Positions 1-8,415 of a stretch of DNA of 23,570 nt are shown one piece after another; position 1 is the first letter of the stretch, and each line of letters begins with the position of its first letter. The stretch is from CAZFDE01 sp964517795 (GTDB taxonomy: Bacteria; Planctomycetota; Phycisphaerae; Sedimentisphaerales; Anaerobacaceae). A program made the position numbers and the translations under genes. The stretch lies in NCBI GenBank assembly GCA_964517795.1, contig CAZFDE010000038.1, positions 1 to 23,570 of the forward strand, written 5' to 3'. A model generated the notes under the pieces. It had not been told where the DNA came from and did not search any database. It saw only the letters and a list, made by a program, of their open reading frames with translations.

Positions 1-31
1 CATGTCGTAAAGCACGTGAATCTCGCTTTCT

Positions 32-367
32 TTGAATTTCCAACGGGTCGTCAGAGAAATCCGACGTGAAGCCATTGTTTCAAGGGTTCAGGAATATGCC
101 ACGCTTACGCCGCAAGAGAAAACGAAATATCTCGATCAAATGATCGACGAAATGGAGGCCCGGCGAAACCAATTTCGACAAATGCGTCAGAACGATCCGA
201 ATCGCCCGGAAGGCCCCAGACGCAGTCCATCCCCCGACCGTATGCGGGAGAGACTCGACCGGACGGATTCGACCACCCGTGCGCAAATGACCCAGTTTTT
301 GATGGACCTCAGGGCGCGCCGACGCCAACGCGGAATGAGCGATCCCGGCGGCCGCGATAGACGATAA
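32..367 (+). CDS. Hypothetical charged helical protein, start uncertain
   Basis: The reading frame codes for about 111 residues rich in Arg, Glu, Gln and Asp. It has a probable helical segment containing LTPQEKTKYLDQMIDEMEAR and a very basic tail ending in RRQRGMSDPGGRDRR. The only usable start is a TTG at 32, and an in-frame TGA lies at 17-19. The gene may therefore use a TTG start, or it may be the C-terminal part of a longer protein whose upstream portion lies in another frame. No catalytic motif is visible. Proteins with a similar 'LTPEE...LD..ID.ME.RR' tail occur in planctomycetes (general recollection). I assign no function. An ORF on the other strand over 80-427 looks less protein-like. 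Confidence 0.4.
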   Translation: MNFQRVVREIRREAIVSRVQEYATLTPQEKTKYLDQMIDEMEARRNQFRQMRQNDPNRPEGPRRSPSPDRMRERLDRTDSTTRAQMTQFLMDLRARRRQRGMSDPGGRDRR

Positions 368-445
368 TGACACCCTGAATGACGAGATATACCCGAAGGC
401 CTGCAACAAACGAGTTACGAGGCCCAAGCACCGGGGGCCGAAATT

Positions 446-468
446 GTAGGGTGGACCTTCAGGTCCAC
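446..468. repeat. GTAGG-headed hairpin, REP-like
   Basis: GTAGG is followed by the perfect stem GTGGACC / GGTCCAC with a TTCA loop. It shares the GTAGGGTG head with the 61-bp element at 13302-13362 and, in degenerate form, with 15307-15330. This suggests a dispersed palindromic repeat family. Its function is unknown. Confidence 0.6.
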
Positions 469-496
469 GCGTTTCGAGTTACGCTTGTCTCGCCAA

Positions 497-567
497 CCCT
501 ATTGATTATGAGTGAGAGAAAATGGCACTGAAAATGTGCATAATTTATTGCAAGATCAAGAATATTA
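497..567. repeat. 71-bp direct repeat, copy A (3' side of GH127 operon)
   Basis: This copy begins CCCTATTGATTATGA and ends with the block TTTATTGCAAGATCAAGAAT. Copy B at 6016-6087 is in the same orientation and very similar, and the last ~25 bases are nearly identical. The two copies bracket the three-gene operon. At the position matching copy B's -10, this copy reads CATTTT on the minus strand, so it does not look like an active promoter. Confidence 0.7.
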
Positions 568-646
568 TATTCAGTAATATAGGGTAGATTGACACTATAA
601 TACCCATGACGGCGAAACAATCTCACTTTTTTCGGGAAATATCCGG

Positions 647-1900
647 TCATGATTCATGAATCGCATTGAAAAATGCGAGGATATTTTCTACCGGTGTCGG
701 AGCTTGAATATTATGAACACTGGCACAAACAAAGCCGCCGCCTTTGGAAAGGATTTTGACGTTTCGTTTTGTTTCTTCGGCAACCTCTTCGGGGGTACCA
801 AACGGTAGCGTCTTTTGGGGATCAACGCCACCGCCCCAAAAAATCAGTTTATCCCCGTATTGGGATTTTAAGGTCATTAAATCCATGCCTTTGGCCGAGA
901 ACTGCACCGGATTGATGACATCCACACCGCTATCGATCAGATCATCGAGGAAATCAACAATACAGCCGCATGTGTGAAAAAACACTCTCCAGTTGGTATT
1001 CTTATGAACCCAATCATTAAATATCTGATGACACGGCTTATAAAGTTCGCGATAACAATCCGGTGAAATGAACGGCCCGGTTTGAGCCCCAAAATCCGTC
1101 CCGCTGACCGCAATAACCGCGAGTCTGTCACCAACAGCCTGACGATATAGCTCAAGGTTCTTCAGGGTGATCTCAGTCTGCATATCAAAAAACTCTCTAA
1201 CATATTCGGGGTGATCGTAGTGGACCATGATCCAGTCACTATAGTCGCGCACTCCTTTTGGGTGTTCCAGCCATGCACCCGGGATATGGAAAATATCGCC
1301 AACACCACCCAAAAAGAAATTGCCGAAAACGGCACAGTCTGTTTCTTCATAGAGGCGTTTCGATTGTTTTTCGTAATATTCGCAATCTTCCTGGCTGAAA
1401 ACGACATACTGGTCCGCATAGTCCTTGCGGGCATCATACTCGTGATCGATGAGATTTTCCTGTCTCATGATATTATCAAAATAAAAACCATCCGCCGGCA
1501 TTTTCGCGCTGGGCGGCACACAGGTATTGCCTTTAGGATAGGCGTAAATCGTACCATCCTCGCCATACCTACACTCAAATCCGCCGCCCATGAGTACCTC
1601 GGTGCCGTCCGGCAGCATCCATGGTTTCCAGTCCTCGTTCTTGTAGCCCAGCAATGTCCATGGACTGTTGAGCCCGACAACATCGCCCCCGATAGCTCCG
1701 ATGACATCCGGCTCAACCAGGCCAAGCATCATCATGGGCTCATACACTTTTACTGTTTTATCCGCCAGGCCCAGGGCCTTTCGAAGTCTATGCAGTGCCG
1801 ATGCCTGAATTCCCGTTGTTACACACCCGCCCAAATCCACCGGAACTCGGTCCGCTTCTTTATGATCCAATGCGGCCAATATTCTTTCTCTTGAGTTCAT
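647..1900 (-). CDS. UroD-fold putative corrinoid-dependent methyltransferase
   Basis: A 417-residue member of the uroporphyrinogen decarboxylase superfamily. It resembles the methyltransferase branch (MtaA/MtbA/CmuA-like) more than true HemE. The N-terminus MNSRERILAALDHKEADRVP is the typical opening. A metal-site pattern is visible: H309-T-C311-G near residue 310 and a further Cys392 in GFVCASVHNI, matching the H-x-C...C zinc ligands that activate a thiol methyl acceptor in that branch. I chose the ATG at 1900, preceded by AAGGGTG and only 5 nt after the permease stop. A start at 1939 would overlap the permease. It is the last gene of the GH127-permease operon, so a catabolic methyl-transfer role is more likely than heme synthesis. 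The substrate is unknown and no corrinoid protein is encoded nearby. Confidence 0.8.
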   Translation of the reverse strand: MNSRERILAALDHKEADRVPVDLGGCVTTGIQASALHRLRKALGLADKTVKVYEPMMMLGLVEPDVIGAIGGDVVGLNSPWTLLGYKNEDWKPWMLPDGTEVLMGGGFECRYGEDGTIYAYPKGNTCVPPSAKMPADGFYFDNIMRQENLIDHEYDARKDYADQYVVFSQEDCEYYEKQSKRLYEETDCAVFGNFFLGGVGDIFHIPGAWLEHPKGVRDYSDWIMVHYDHPEYVREFFDMQTEITLKNLELYRQAVGDRLAVIAVSGTDFGAQTGPFISPDCYRELYKPCHQIFNDWVHKNTNWRVFFHTCGCIVDFLDDLIDSGVDVINPVQFSAKGMDLMTLKSQYGDKLIFWGGGVDPQKTLPFGTPEEVAEETKRNVKILSKGGGFVCASVHNIQAPTPVENILAFFNAIHES

Positions 1901-1905
1901 TATTT

Positions 1906-3609
1906 TCACCCTTTTTGCTTTTCCTGATTCATTTTCCAATAGGTCCCCACAACAAAATAGATAATGGTCGGCACGATCAGCACCTTTTTAAACCATGTCC
2001 ATGTGTCCTGATAATCTTCCGGCTTGGCCAGACATACCATCATCGGCAGGACCAAACACGCCAGCAACGCGATGACCGTTACAACTGCACTGATATGCTG
2101 ACTGAATGGTTTTTTAGATTCATCCGAGTTAGTCCGTGATACTGATTCCGGCCCAGGTTGTTCTATCTGCGAATCCGTATGCTCGGAGGCAGATGCTTTT
2201 TTAGCACCCATCAGGCCTGCAAAAACGATATAGGCGACAACGGTGAATATCCAAATCGGAATAAATAAAAAGAACAGATGCATCGTCCCGCTCTTCCAAA
2301 GATAGCTTGCCAGTGCAATCGCCGCGATCCATGTCATCGCGGCCGGGATATTGACAATCTTATTGGTGTGCCCCGCCCAGTATCGCGTAAAGCCAATCTT
2401 CGGAAAAACCCAGTGCTCTGTTGTAATAATCGCGCCGACCGGCATGAGTAATATACCATAAATCCCAATAAAGTTCAGCATCTGACTAAAAACGAACGGA
2501 AAACACGCAATAGCCGTTGTAAATGCGCCAACTACAATCGTCACCATCCATCGCGGCCAGTTTGGCGTTACTGCCTGGAACGCCAGCCCTGACTGATATA
2601 ATACGAGATTGGCCGTCGTCCATCCCGATATCACCACAGCCAGACAACCGCAGAGCCCGAGCACCTCGAATGCTACCCCGCCGGGATCCAACTGTGTCAG
2701 CGGCTGGTTCAATGCCACTGCCGCGCCGGCTCCCAATATTCCAGCACATATCCACGCAACATAATGACCGATGAACATCCCGGTCCACGTCTGCAGACCA
2801 TAGATGCTCTTTTTGGCAAAACGAAAAATCGCCATATCCGAAAGCCCGATGTGCATAGCCAGATTGCATATCCACGCAAATGCTACAATATGCCAAAAAC
2901 CGATGTTTTCACTGTTCTTTGCTCCGGTCTCTCCGGTCCATACAGCTGTTTTGAGAATCGTTGACAGATCTTCGACCGACCGAACTCTCTCAATCCCACA
3001 ATACTGAGCTAATAACGGAATCACAACCACTGCACCGGCAAAAAACATAGCGATCATCCACGGCGAGCAGATGGAGGAGAAAACAGCTAACCGCTTAAAA
3101 CCAAGAACGGCTATAAAAATCATAACTGCACCAACTAATAGCACGATCAGCACAAAACGAATATCTGTCGGATACCACAGCGTCTGCGCTGGTATATTAA
3201 ATGCCAAGCGAACCGCAGATGCAGAAACAGTTACCATGCAGCCGGCAAGAACGCAAAACAGAAGCGCATTGCAGATATTATAAAAAAAAGCCAGCAAAGG
3301 CCCACCAACCTTATGCAAATACCAATACAGTGTCAAACGGGTCTGGGTCGCAATCGGTGCACAGACCAGTGTCCATGAAAGCACTGCCAGAACATTACCA
3401 ATCAAAAGACCGACAAAAATGTCCAGCAGTTCCGCACCCCATGAGACAAAGAGCGAACCGACGACAAATTCGGTTGCCGCGATATGGGCACCCGCATAGG
3501 TTGCGGCAAAATACCCCCAACCACATAAGCGGTTCGATGAGACGGGCTCTCTGTCAAACTCATAGTACGTGTCTAACTTCTTCGCAAAATCCAAATGCTT
3601 ACCTGCCAT
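1906..3609 (-). CDS. NCS1-like cation symporter (purine/cytosine permease-like)
   Basis: A 567-residue polytopic inner-membrane protein. The N-terminal region (LDFAKKLDTYYEFDREPVSS, then GWGYFAATYAGAHIAATEF) and the string of about 12 hydrophobic segments resemble the nucleobase:cation symporter-1 family. A hydrophilic Ser/Glu-rich linker around residues 470-505 precedes two final membrane segments, an extension beyond the usual 12. The start ATG at 3609 has an AAAAGGTG Shine-Dalgarno. It follows the GH127 gene by 55 nt and runs into the UroD-like gene with a 5-nt gap, so the three are probably one transcript. NCS1 members carry nucleobases, hydantoins, thiamine and similar small compounds. 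The actual substrate here cannot be read from sequence, and the operon context suggests a small product of polysaccharide breakdown or a methylated compound. Confidence 0.75.
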   Translation of the reverse strand: MAGKHLDFAKKLDTYYEFDREPVSSNRLCGWGYFAATYAGAHIAATEFVVGSLFVSWGAELLDIFVGLLIGNVLAVLSWTLVCAPIATQTRLTLYWYLHKVGGPLLAFFYNICNALLFCVLAGCMVTVSASAVRLAFNIPAQTLWYPTDIRFVLIVLLVGAVMIFIAVLGFKRLAVFSSICSPWMIAMFFAGAVVVIPLLAQYCGIERVRSVEDLSTILKTAVWTGETGAKNSENIGFWHIVAFAWICNLAMHIGLSDMAIFRFAKKSIYGLQTWTGMFIGHYVAWICAGILGAGAAVALNQPLTQLDPGGVAFEVLGLCGCLAVVISGWTTANLVLYQSGLAFQAVTPNWPRWMVTIVVGAFTTAIACFPFVFSQMLNFIGIYGILLMPVGAIITTEHWVFPKIGFTRYWAGHTNKIVNIPAAMTWIAAIALASYLWKSGTMHLFFLFIPIWIFTVVAYIVFAGLMGAKKASASEHTDSQIEQPGPESVSRTNSDESKKPFSQHISAVVTVIALLACLVLPMMVCLAKPEDYQDTWTWFKKVLIVPTIIYFVVGTYWKMNQEKQKG

Positions 3610-3664
3610 ATTTTCACCTTTTTACAAAAGACGCCAAGCACGCTATCATGCAGAAATCTGTTTT

Positions 3665-5965
3665 CTATTGGTTCGCGCGAAAACTTCGTAATGGATTCGA
3701 TTTGCTGAATTCCACTTTCGGCACATTGTTGATTTTTAGCCAGGTCTTGTATTCTCTGCCTTCTTCACCGATGGAATCGAAGTCACCCAGGTCGATATAT
3801 GTACCATCAGGTTTGCATATTCTTACCGATACGATATTTTTGTCATCGTCTAACAGTTGGACCTTCATGGTATTGACATCGAAACAGTCATAGGCGTACA
3901 TCTTCTGGATCCAGACCCAACTGTCTTCGGACGTCTCGTTTTTCTGGCCAAGAACCGTCAGTTTGATGGTATGTGTGCCGGGGCCCAGATCGGTTTTAGT
4001 CCAAATCAGGTGTTCATCGGGCTTGGCTGAATAAAAATCGATCAGTTCGGATTCGACACCGTCTAATTCAATCCTGGCTTTGCCGGCCGTTTTGTTTTTA
4101 TTCATAATCAGTTCGATAGCATCGCCTTCGAAAGTAAATTCAGCAGTTGCATTAGGTTCTTTACTTCGATAATAATGACCTGTTCCGAGCCACTTATCTT
4201 TCCAATCGCCCGTGAATTTCGGTTTGACATAATCATCTTTGATTCGTTTTGCGAGCAGCACAGGGCCGCGAAAGATCGACACTTTGCCCTCGCACTGTTT
4301 TTCCCCGGCCCAGAAATGCAGCGACATATCCAGTTTGATCTTGACGGTATCGCCTTTTTTCCATTTTCGGCCGATCGGCAGATACGTTCCCGCTGAAACA
4401 TTTTTGATTCGCTTGCCGTTGACCTCTACGTATGTTTTAGGTGACCAATGCGGGATCCGAAGCTTCAGGTCGAATTTGACCGGTTTTTCGGGCAGGACAT
4501 GGATCGCAATGGTACCGTCGCCGGCGGGATATTCGGTATCCTGTTTTAGGGTTAGGGGGATACCTTTGACTTCTGTAGTCATTCGTGACGGGCCGTAGTA
4601 GTTCAGGGCCAGACCGTCATCATCAGCCATCAATGCCCATTCACTGAGCAGGCCGAAACCCCTTGCCATATTCGCATGACAGCAATTCAGTTCCTCTGAA
4701 CCGGGGCGCTTTTGCCATATATGGCCGCTGGTAAATGGGACCTGTCTGCCGTCCATGGGGGTGTTGTAGGTGCACTCTCGTCCTGACTTGAACTGGTAGC
4801 CGGTGATCGCGTTGGTAAGCGTCAGTTCCAATTCATCGGCAACGATCGAATTGCCGGTCAATTCGAGCATGCGAACGGACATGGCGGACCAGGCAACGTT
4901 GCAGCAGGTTTCGATGGCTTTGAGGCTGTAGGGATTTCCGGCCGCAGTTTCGCCGGAACTGAAACCGCCGGTGTTATGGCGATCGTATTGGACAATGCTC
5001 CACCATAGGTGCTCGAAGGCCTTTTTGTATTTTTCATCACCGGTAATGTAATACATCTCGGCTATTCCCAGGACCGGATGCAGCGCTTCCCAACGCGCCA
5101 GAGGAGATTGATAGAATTCTTTGCCCTCCATCGCAATATTGATATAGTTACCGCCTTTTGGAAATTCGTGGTCAACGATCTGCTTGGCCAATTCGAGATA
5201 TCTGTCTGTGCCGGTGATCTTATAAAGCATGCAAAGCGTTTGCAGAGGGGCGAGGTTTTTCTCGCTGTCACGGTCTCTTACCCAGGAGCCGGGTTTGCTG
5301 AGGAAAGTATTGCAGAACAGATCGCCTATTTTAATCGCGGCGCTTAGGGCGTTTTTGTCGCCGGTATAGTCATACCATTTCAGAAGGCCCAGCATGACAT
5401 GGTAGTTGCCCCAACTGTCCCATGTCCAGCCGTCATTAGGATCGGTTACCGGTATCGGAGGCTCAAAATTCCGCCTCACCCATTGATCATACTCTTGCCA
5501 TTGTTTGAAGCTGAGAGTGTTGGGGGCGGTACCGGTCAGTTGATACTTTTTCGGCCAGGGGCCGAGATAGCCGTCGTCGGCCTGGTATTCGATCAATTGA
5601 TCGACGAAACCCTGCAGGTAATTTCTCAATTCCGGATCGTTTGTCAGTTTCAAAAATTCGACGGCGCCGGTGAGGTATTTGCCGGCAAATTCACCGGACC
5701 ACGGAAGCAGATTGTGGGTCGGTTTTTTTTCGCGGTCCCTGAACATCGTTAGGATAGCGGGGTTCCTGTCCGGCATGGTTTTGAGCCAATTCCCACTAAG
5801 CGCTTCGAGATATACATCAAGGTTGCCCCTGAATTTACTATCAACAAAAGATATCGACCTGAACTTGGGCTCGGCAGTAGTATACGCTTCAGCTCCCGCT
5901 TTCTCTTGAAAACCCAATAAACCTATCATCAATATACAGAGCAATGAAGCAGAATTCGAACACAT
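3665..5965 (-). CDS. Secreted GH127-family beta-L-arabinofuranosidase-like enzyme
   Basis: A 766-residue exported protein: a signal peptide (hydrophobic core about residues 7-20, Ala-x-Ala near 24-27), then an (alpha/alpha)6-barrel of the DUF1680/GH127 type. The family's zinc and catalytic residues are visible. GE at 338-339 corresponds to the acid/base Glu, E352-T-C354 is the ExC pair, and C428-C429 in ELNCCHANMAR is the CC pair that includes the nucleophilic Cys of HypBA1. About residues 500-600 form the usual beta-sandwich. Residues about 605-695 (TAEFTFEGDAIELI..., GPGTHTIKLTV) look like an added carbohydrate-binding-like jelly roll. The ATG at 5965 is preceded by AAAGGA. Expected reaction: release of terminal beta-L-arabinofuranose from a glycan. 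GH127 relatives (GH142, GH146) share the fold, so linkage specificity is inferred. Confidence 0.88.
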   Translation of the reverse strand: MCSNSASLLCILMIGLLGFQEKAGAEAYTTAEPKFRSISFVDSKFRGNLDVYLEALSGNWLKTMPDRNPAILTMFRDREKKPTHNLLPWSGEFAGKYLTGAVEFLKLTNDPELRNYLQGFVDQLIEYQADDGYLGPWPKKYQLTGTAPNTLSFKQWQEYDQWVRRNFEPPIPVTDPNDGWTWDSWGNYHVMLGLLKWYDYTGDKNALSAAIKIGDLFCNTFLSKPGSWVRDRDSEKNLAPLQTLCMLYKITGTDRYLELAKQIVDHEFPKGGNYINIAMEGKEFYQSPLARWEALHPVLGIAEMYYITGDEKYKKAFEHLWWSIVQYDRHNTGGFSSGETAAGNPYSLKAIETCCNVAWSAMSVRMLELTGNSIVADELELTLTNAITGYQFKSGRECTYNTPMDGRQVPFTSGHIWQKRPGSEELNCCHANMARGFGLLSEWALMADDDGLALNYYGPSRMTTEVKGIPLTLKQDTEYPAGDGTIAIHVLPEKPVKFDLKLRIPHWSPKTYVEVNGKRIKNVSAGTYLPIGRKWKKGDTVKIKLDMSLHFWAGEKQCEGKVSIFRGPVLLAKRIKDDYVKPKFTGDWKDKWLGTGHYYRSKEPNATAEFTFEGDAIELIMNKNKTAGKARIELDGVESELIDFYSAKPDEHLIWTKTDLGPGTHTIKLTVLGQKNETSEDSWVWIQKMYAYDCFDVNTMKVQLLDDDKNIVSVRICKPDGTYIDLGDFDSIGEEGREYKTWLKINNVPKVEFSKSNPLRSFRANQ

Positions 5966-6015
5966 TGTTAAATCCTTTCTTTAGAATTTTTACGATTATT
6001 TCATTTTAACACCAT

Positions 6016-6087
6016 CCCTATTGATTATGATTGTGAAAAAATGACACTTTAACATATCAATAATTTATTGCAAGATCAAGAATGTTA
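6016..6087. repeat. 71-bp direct repeat, copy B (5' side of GH127 operon)
   Basis: The second copy of the sequence at 497-567, same orientation, lying directly upstream of the GH127 start and overlapping the proposed promoter. The conserved block TTTATTGCAAGATCAAGAAT could be an operator shared by two transcription units, or the copies could be the scar of cassette insertion. Confidence 0.7.
6051..6079 (-). promoter_or_regulatory. Candidate sigma-70 promoter of GH127 operon
   Basis: On the minus strand, TTGATC (6079-6074) and TATGTT (6056-6051) are separated by 17 bp, within an AT-rich stretch about 90 nt before the GH127 start. An overlapping alternative is TTGCAA/TAAAGT with 16 bp. Neither -10 is strong, which fits an activated promoter. 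Confidence 0.35.
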
Positions 6088-6106
6088 TTCTGTTGCAACT
6101 GTTTTT

Positions 6107-6958
6107 TTATGGCGAGCGTCGTTCGGATTCGGTGGCCTGTTTGAGGATTCGTTTTTCACGCATCGAAAGACTGTGGATGCCTTTTTCGTGGACTTTTTTG
6201 AGGATGCGATCAACTTCCAATTTCAGCATCTGCTGTTTTTGATACTGTTTTTTTGAGGATTTCTGTCTGAATCGCGACGTCCACTGTTGGCGCCACGGTC
6301 CGGAGAAAACATAGACAGCGCCGGCCGCCAGTCCGGCCAGATGGGCCGCATCGCCGCCGGCATTGTCGGCCCGCGAAATAATCGAAATGATATAAAGGAC
6401 GGTCAAGCCGATCGCGGCCACGCGGATCGGGACCGGGAAAAACAGGATAAAGACCACAAACTGCGGGAACAGAATCGCACAGGCCGCCAACAAACCCAAG
6501 ATCGCACCGGAGGCCCCTTCCATCGGTCCGACACCGAGAAATCCGATATTGGCCAGCAGGGTATAAAATAATCCGCCGATCGCGCCGCAGGACAGATAAA
6601 ATTTCAGGAATCTTTTGCTGCCCCAATGCCGTTCAAGCGTCGGCCCGAGAAAATATAATCCGAGCATATTCACAAATAAATGCCACGGCTCCCAGTGCAG
6701 AAACTGATAGGTGATCAATCGCCAAACCTGGATGCTGTGGAGAAAATCAACCGGTAAAACGGCAAACCAGCGCGCGAAACCGGATTGGTTGCCGCTGGCT
6801 CGGGCATAGATCGCTTCGAGGATATATATCCCGATATTGAGGATCAGCAGCCATTTGACCATGTAGGTCGGCCGGGGGAAACCCAGCCGCATCTGCGGCA
6901 TCGAATGATAACCCTGCTGGTATTGGTCTCGTGTATAGTCTCTGTCGTATAAACCCAT
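6107..6958 (-). CDS. Rhomboid family intramembrane serine protease
   Basis: A 283-residue polytopic membrane protein with the rhomboid dyad. The Ser is in GASGAILGL (S150) and the His in DAAHLAGLAAG (H206). The conserved HLFVNM stretch (H93, N97) forms the oxyanion/loop side. The stretch WRLITYQFLH is the usual L1 loop entry. After the last membrane segment comes a basic cytoplasmic tail with VDRILKKVHEKGIHSLSMRE, which resembles the small C-terminal domain common on planctomycete and bacteroidete rhomboids. I use the ATG at 6958 rather than the TTG at 6970. It lies 30 nt after lgt and is the last gene of the dapL operon. The substrate is unknown. The membrane location beside lgt suggests envelope protein processing. 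Confidence 0.88.
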   Translation of the reverse strand: MGLYDRDYTRDQYQQGYHSMPQMRLGFPRPTYMVKWLLILNIGIYILEAIYARASGNQSGFARWFAVLPVDFLHSIQVWRLITYQFLHWEPWHLFVNMLGLYFLGPTLERHWGSKRFLKFYLSCGAIGGLFYTLLANIGFLGVGPMEGASGAILGLLAACAILFPQFVVFILFFPVPIRVAAIGLTVLYIISIISRADNAGGDAAHLAGLAAGAVYVFSGPWRQQWTSRFRQKSSKKQYQKQQMLKLEVDRILKKVHEKGIHSLSMREKRILKQATESERRSP

Positions 6959-6988
6959 CGATTCTTTCAATAAAACTAACTATCTATG

Positions 6989-7969
6989 TTACTTCGGACT
7001 TTTTGCTTTGTTCGTTTGAAACCGATTTAATGCCGCTAACAAAACAATCCCGAAAATCACCAGTCCTGCGCCGATAATCTGCGACACCGTAAAGCGGCCG
7101 TATTCGTAGGGATTGTCGTCGCGCACAAATTCAAGGAAAAACCGGGCCGTCCCGTAAAGCATAAACATCAGTGCAAATACGGATCCGTCCGCCATCAGCG
7201 GCTTGCGGATGTTATTTTTGCGTGCGTTTTGATTCCGCCGCCAGTACAGGTACAGTAAGAATGCACAGAACAGCCCGTTGGCCGAGGAATAAAGCTGTGT
7301 CGGATGAACGGGCAAGGCGCGATACGGTCCTTCGAGCACCATTTCTTTTTGCTGCGGCGTTAATTCATCCAACGGCTTGGGGTATCGCGTTGCATCGATC
7401 CTGTCGAAGGAGTCGATATATTCATCGGGCAACTGCAAATACGGCTCTGGCCGGTTGCGCTTCGGGTCCGAATTAATCTGGCTGATATAGGAGATTGAAT
7501 TATAGGGGAATCGCACCGCCCAGGGCAGATCGGTCGGTTTGCCGAAACAGCAGCCGTTGAGAAAACACCCCATGCGGCCGAACGCCAGCGCGACGAACAA
7601 ACCGATCGCAAGGATATCAAGATATTTCCTGATCGGCAGCTTGTGATGCCGCAGGTAGAGAAAGATCACCAGCACCGCCAGGATCACCCCGCCGAGAAGC
7701 TCCAGGCCCCCTTCCCAGACCGCAAACATCCTCAAGGGTTGATCTTTGAAATGATCGAAATAGTGAATCACGTAAAACAATCTGGCTCCCACCACGCCGG
7801 CGACCAGTGAATAGAGCGAAGCATTGGTGATGTATTCGGGGTTGGGGGTAATGTCACGGCTGAGGCGGCGAATGATCCAAACCGCCAGCAGAAATCCGAC
7901 AACCATCATCGTACCATAGCTTTTGATGGTCAACTCGGTAAACGGTATTTTAAATAATTCCGGATACAT
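6989..7969 (-). CDS. lgt: Prolipoprotein diacylglyceryl transferase
   Basis: Lgt transfers diacylglycerol from phosphatidylglycerol to the lipobox Cys of preprolipoproteins at the inner membrane. The 326-residue sequence shows the family signature GRMGCFLNGCCFG (131-143), the early RxxFYV region (GARLFYVIHY) and HPTQLY (222-227), with about seven hydrophobic segments. The segment between the signature and HPTQLY (about residues 157-213) is unusually long and hydrophilic, ending in LDELTPQQKEMVLEGPYRAL. Most Lgt proteins have a shorter loop there. The gene starts 28 nt after panD and ends 30 nt before the rhomboid gene. It would lipidate proteins such as the putative Tat lipoprotein sulfatase encoded nearby. 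Confidence 0.93.
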   Translation of the reverse strand: MYPELFKIPFTELTIKSYGTMMVVGFLLAVWIIRRLSRDITPNPEYITNASLYSLVAGVVGARLFYVIHYFDHFKDQPLRMFAVWEGGLELLGGVILAVLVIFLYLRHHKLPIRKYLDILAIGLFVALAFGRMGCFLNGCCFGKPTDLPWAVRFPYNSISYISQINSDPKRNRPEPYLQLPDEYIDSFDRIDATRYPKPLDELTPQQKEMVLEGPYRALPVHPTQLYSSANGLFCAFLLYLYWRRNQNARKNNIRKPLMADGSVFALMFMLYGTARFFLEFVRDDNPYEYGRFTVSQIIGAGLVIFGIVLLAALNRFQTNKAKSPK

Positions 7970-7997
7970 CTGCGATCTCGAAAAGCCGCTGATTCAA

Positions 7998-8357
7998 TTA
8001 TGTGCGATCCTGAAGGATCTCGTTTTTTTCGTCAAGGACAAGGACTTTCGGCTTTATCTGTTTTGCTTCATCGACGGAACAATACATAAAACTGAAGATA
8101 ATAATTCGGTCTTTGGGTTTGATCAAATTGGCCGCGGCCCCCAGGATACTGATTTCCTTCGATCCGGCTTCGGCGGGGATCGCATAGGTGGTCAATCGGG
8201 CGCCGTTGGTTACATCTGCGATTAGCACCGCTTCGTACGGCACGATCCCGACCGCTTCCATCAGGTCCGCGTCGATACCGATACTGCCTTCGTAATACAC
8301 CTGCGACGAGGTTACCGCTGCATTATGTAGTTTACTTTTTAATACGCGAATCAGCAT
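7998..8357 (-). CDS. panD: Aspartate 1-decarboxylase proenzyme
   Basis: PanD converts L-aspartate to beta-alanine for pantothenate and CoA synthesis, using a pyruvoyl group made by self-cleavage. The 119-residue chain matches the family closely: K9 and H11 in KSKLHNAAVT, the Gly24-Ser25 cleavage site in YYEGSIGID, and T57-Y58 in NGARLTTYAI. Length and motif spacing equal those of the E. coli enzyme at the N-terminus. Self-cleavage would give a ~24-residue beta chain and a ~95-residue alpha chain carrying the pyruvoyl group. The gene follows panC by 58 nt, so beta-alanine supply and its condensation with pantoate are co-transcribed. No panB or panE is in the window. Confidence 0.95.
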   Translation of the reverse strand: MLIRVLKSKLHNAAVTSSQVYYEGSIGIDADLMEAVGIVPYEAVLIADVTNGARLTTYAIPAEAGSKEISILGAAANLIKPKDRIIIFSFMYCSVDEAKQIKPKVLVLDEKNEILQDRT

Positions 8358-8415
8358 GGGTCTTGTCTCTATCTTATTTGATTAATTCGGCTTACATCGA
8401 ACGTTAGAGTATATC

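Larger units (their letters stand above)
368..646. other. Intergenic region with a hairpin and a repeat
   Basis: There is no convincing gene. The stretch holds the GTAGG+hairpin element (446-468) and copy A of the 71-bp operon-flanking repeat (497-567). An imperfect inverted repeat GGGTA...TACCC also lies near 583-606, just downstream of the UroD-like gene on the minus strand. A 63-aa minus-strand ORF at 459-650 is judged to be chance. Confidence 0.6.

Noticed and set aside
589..601. TTGACACTATAAT as a plus-strand promoter
   Set aside because: The two boxes are adjacent with no proper spacer, and no plus-strand gene follows.
8006..8029. Plus-strand hairpin GATCC-TGAA-GGATC followed by seven T
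   Set aside because: Sits inside the end of minus-strand panD. No plus-strand transcript would end there, and on the minus strand it lacks a T run after the stem.
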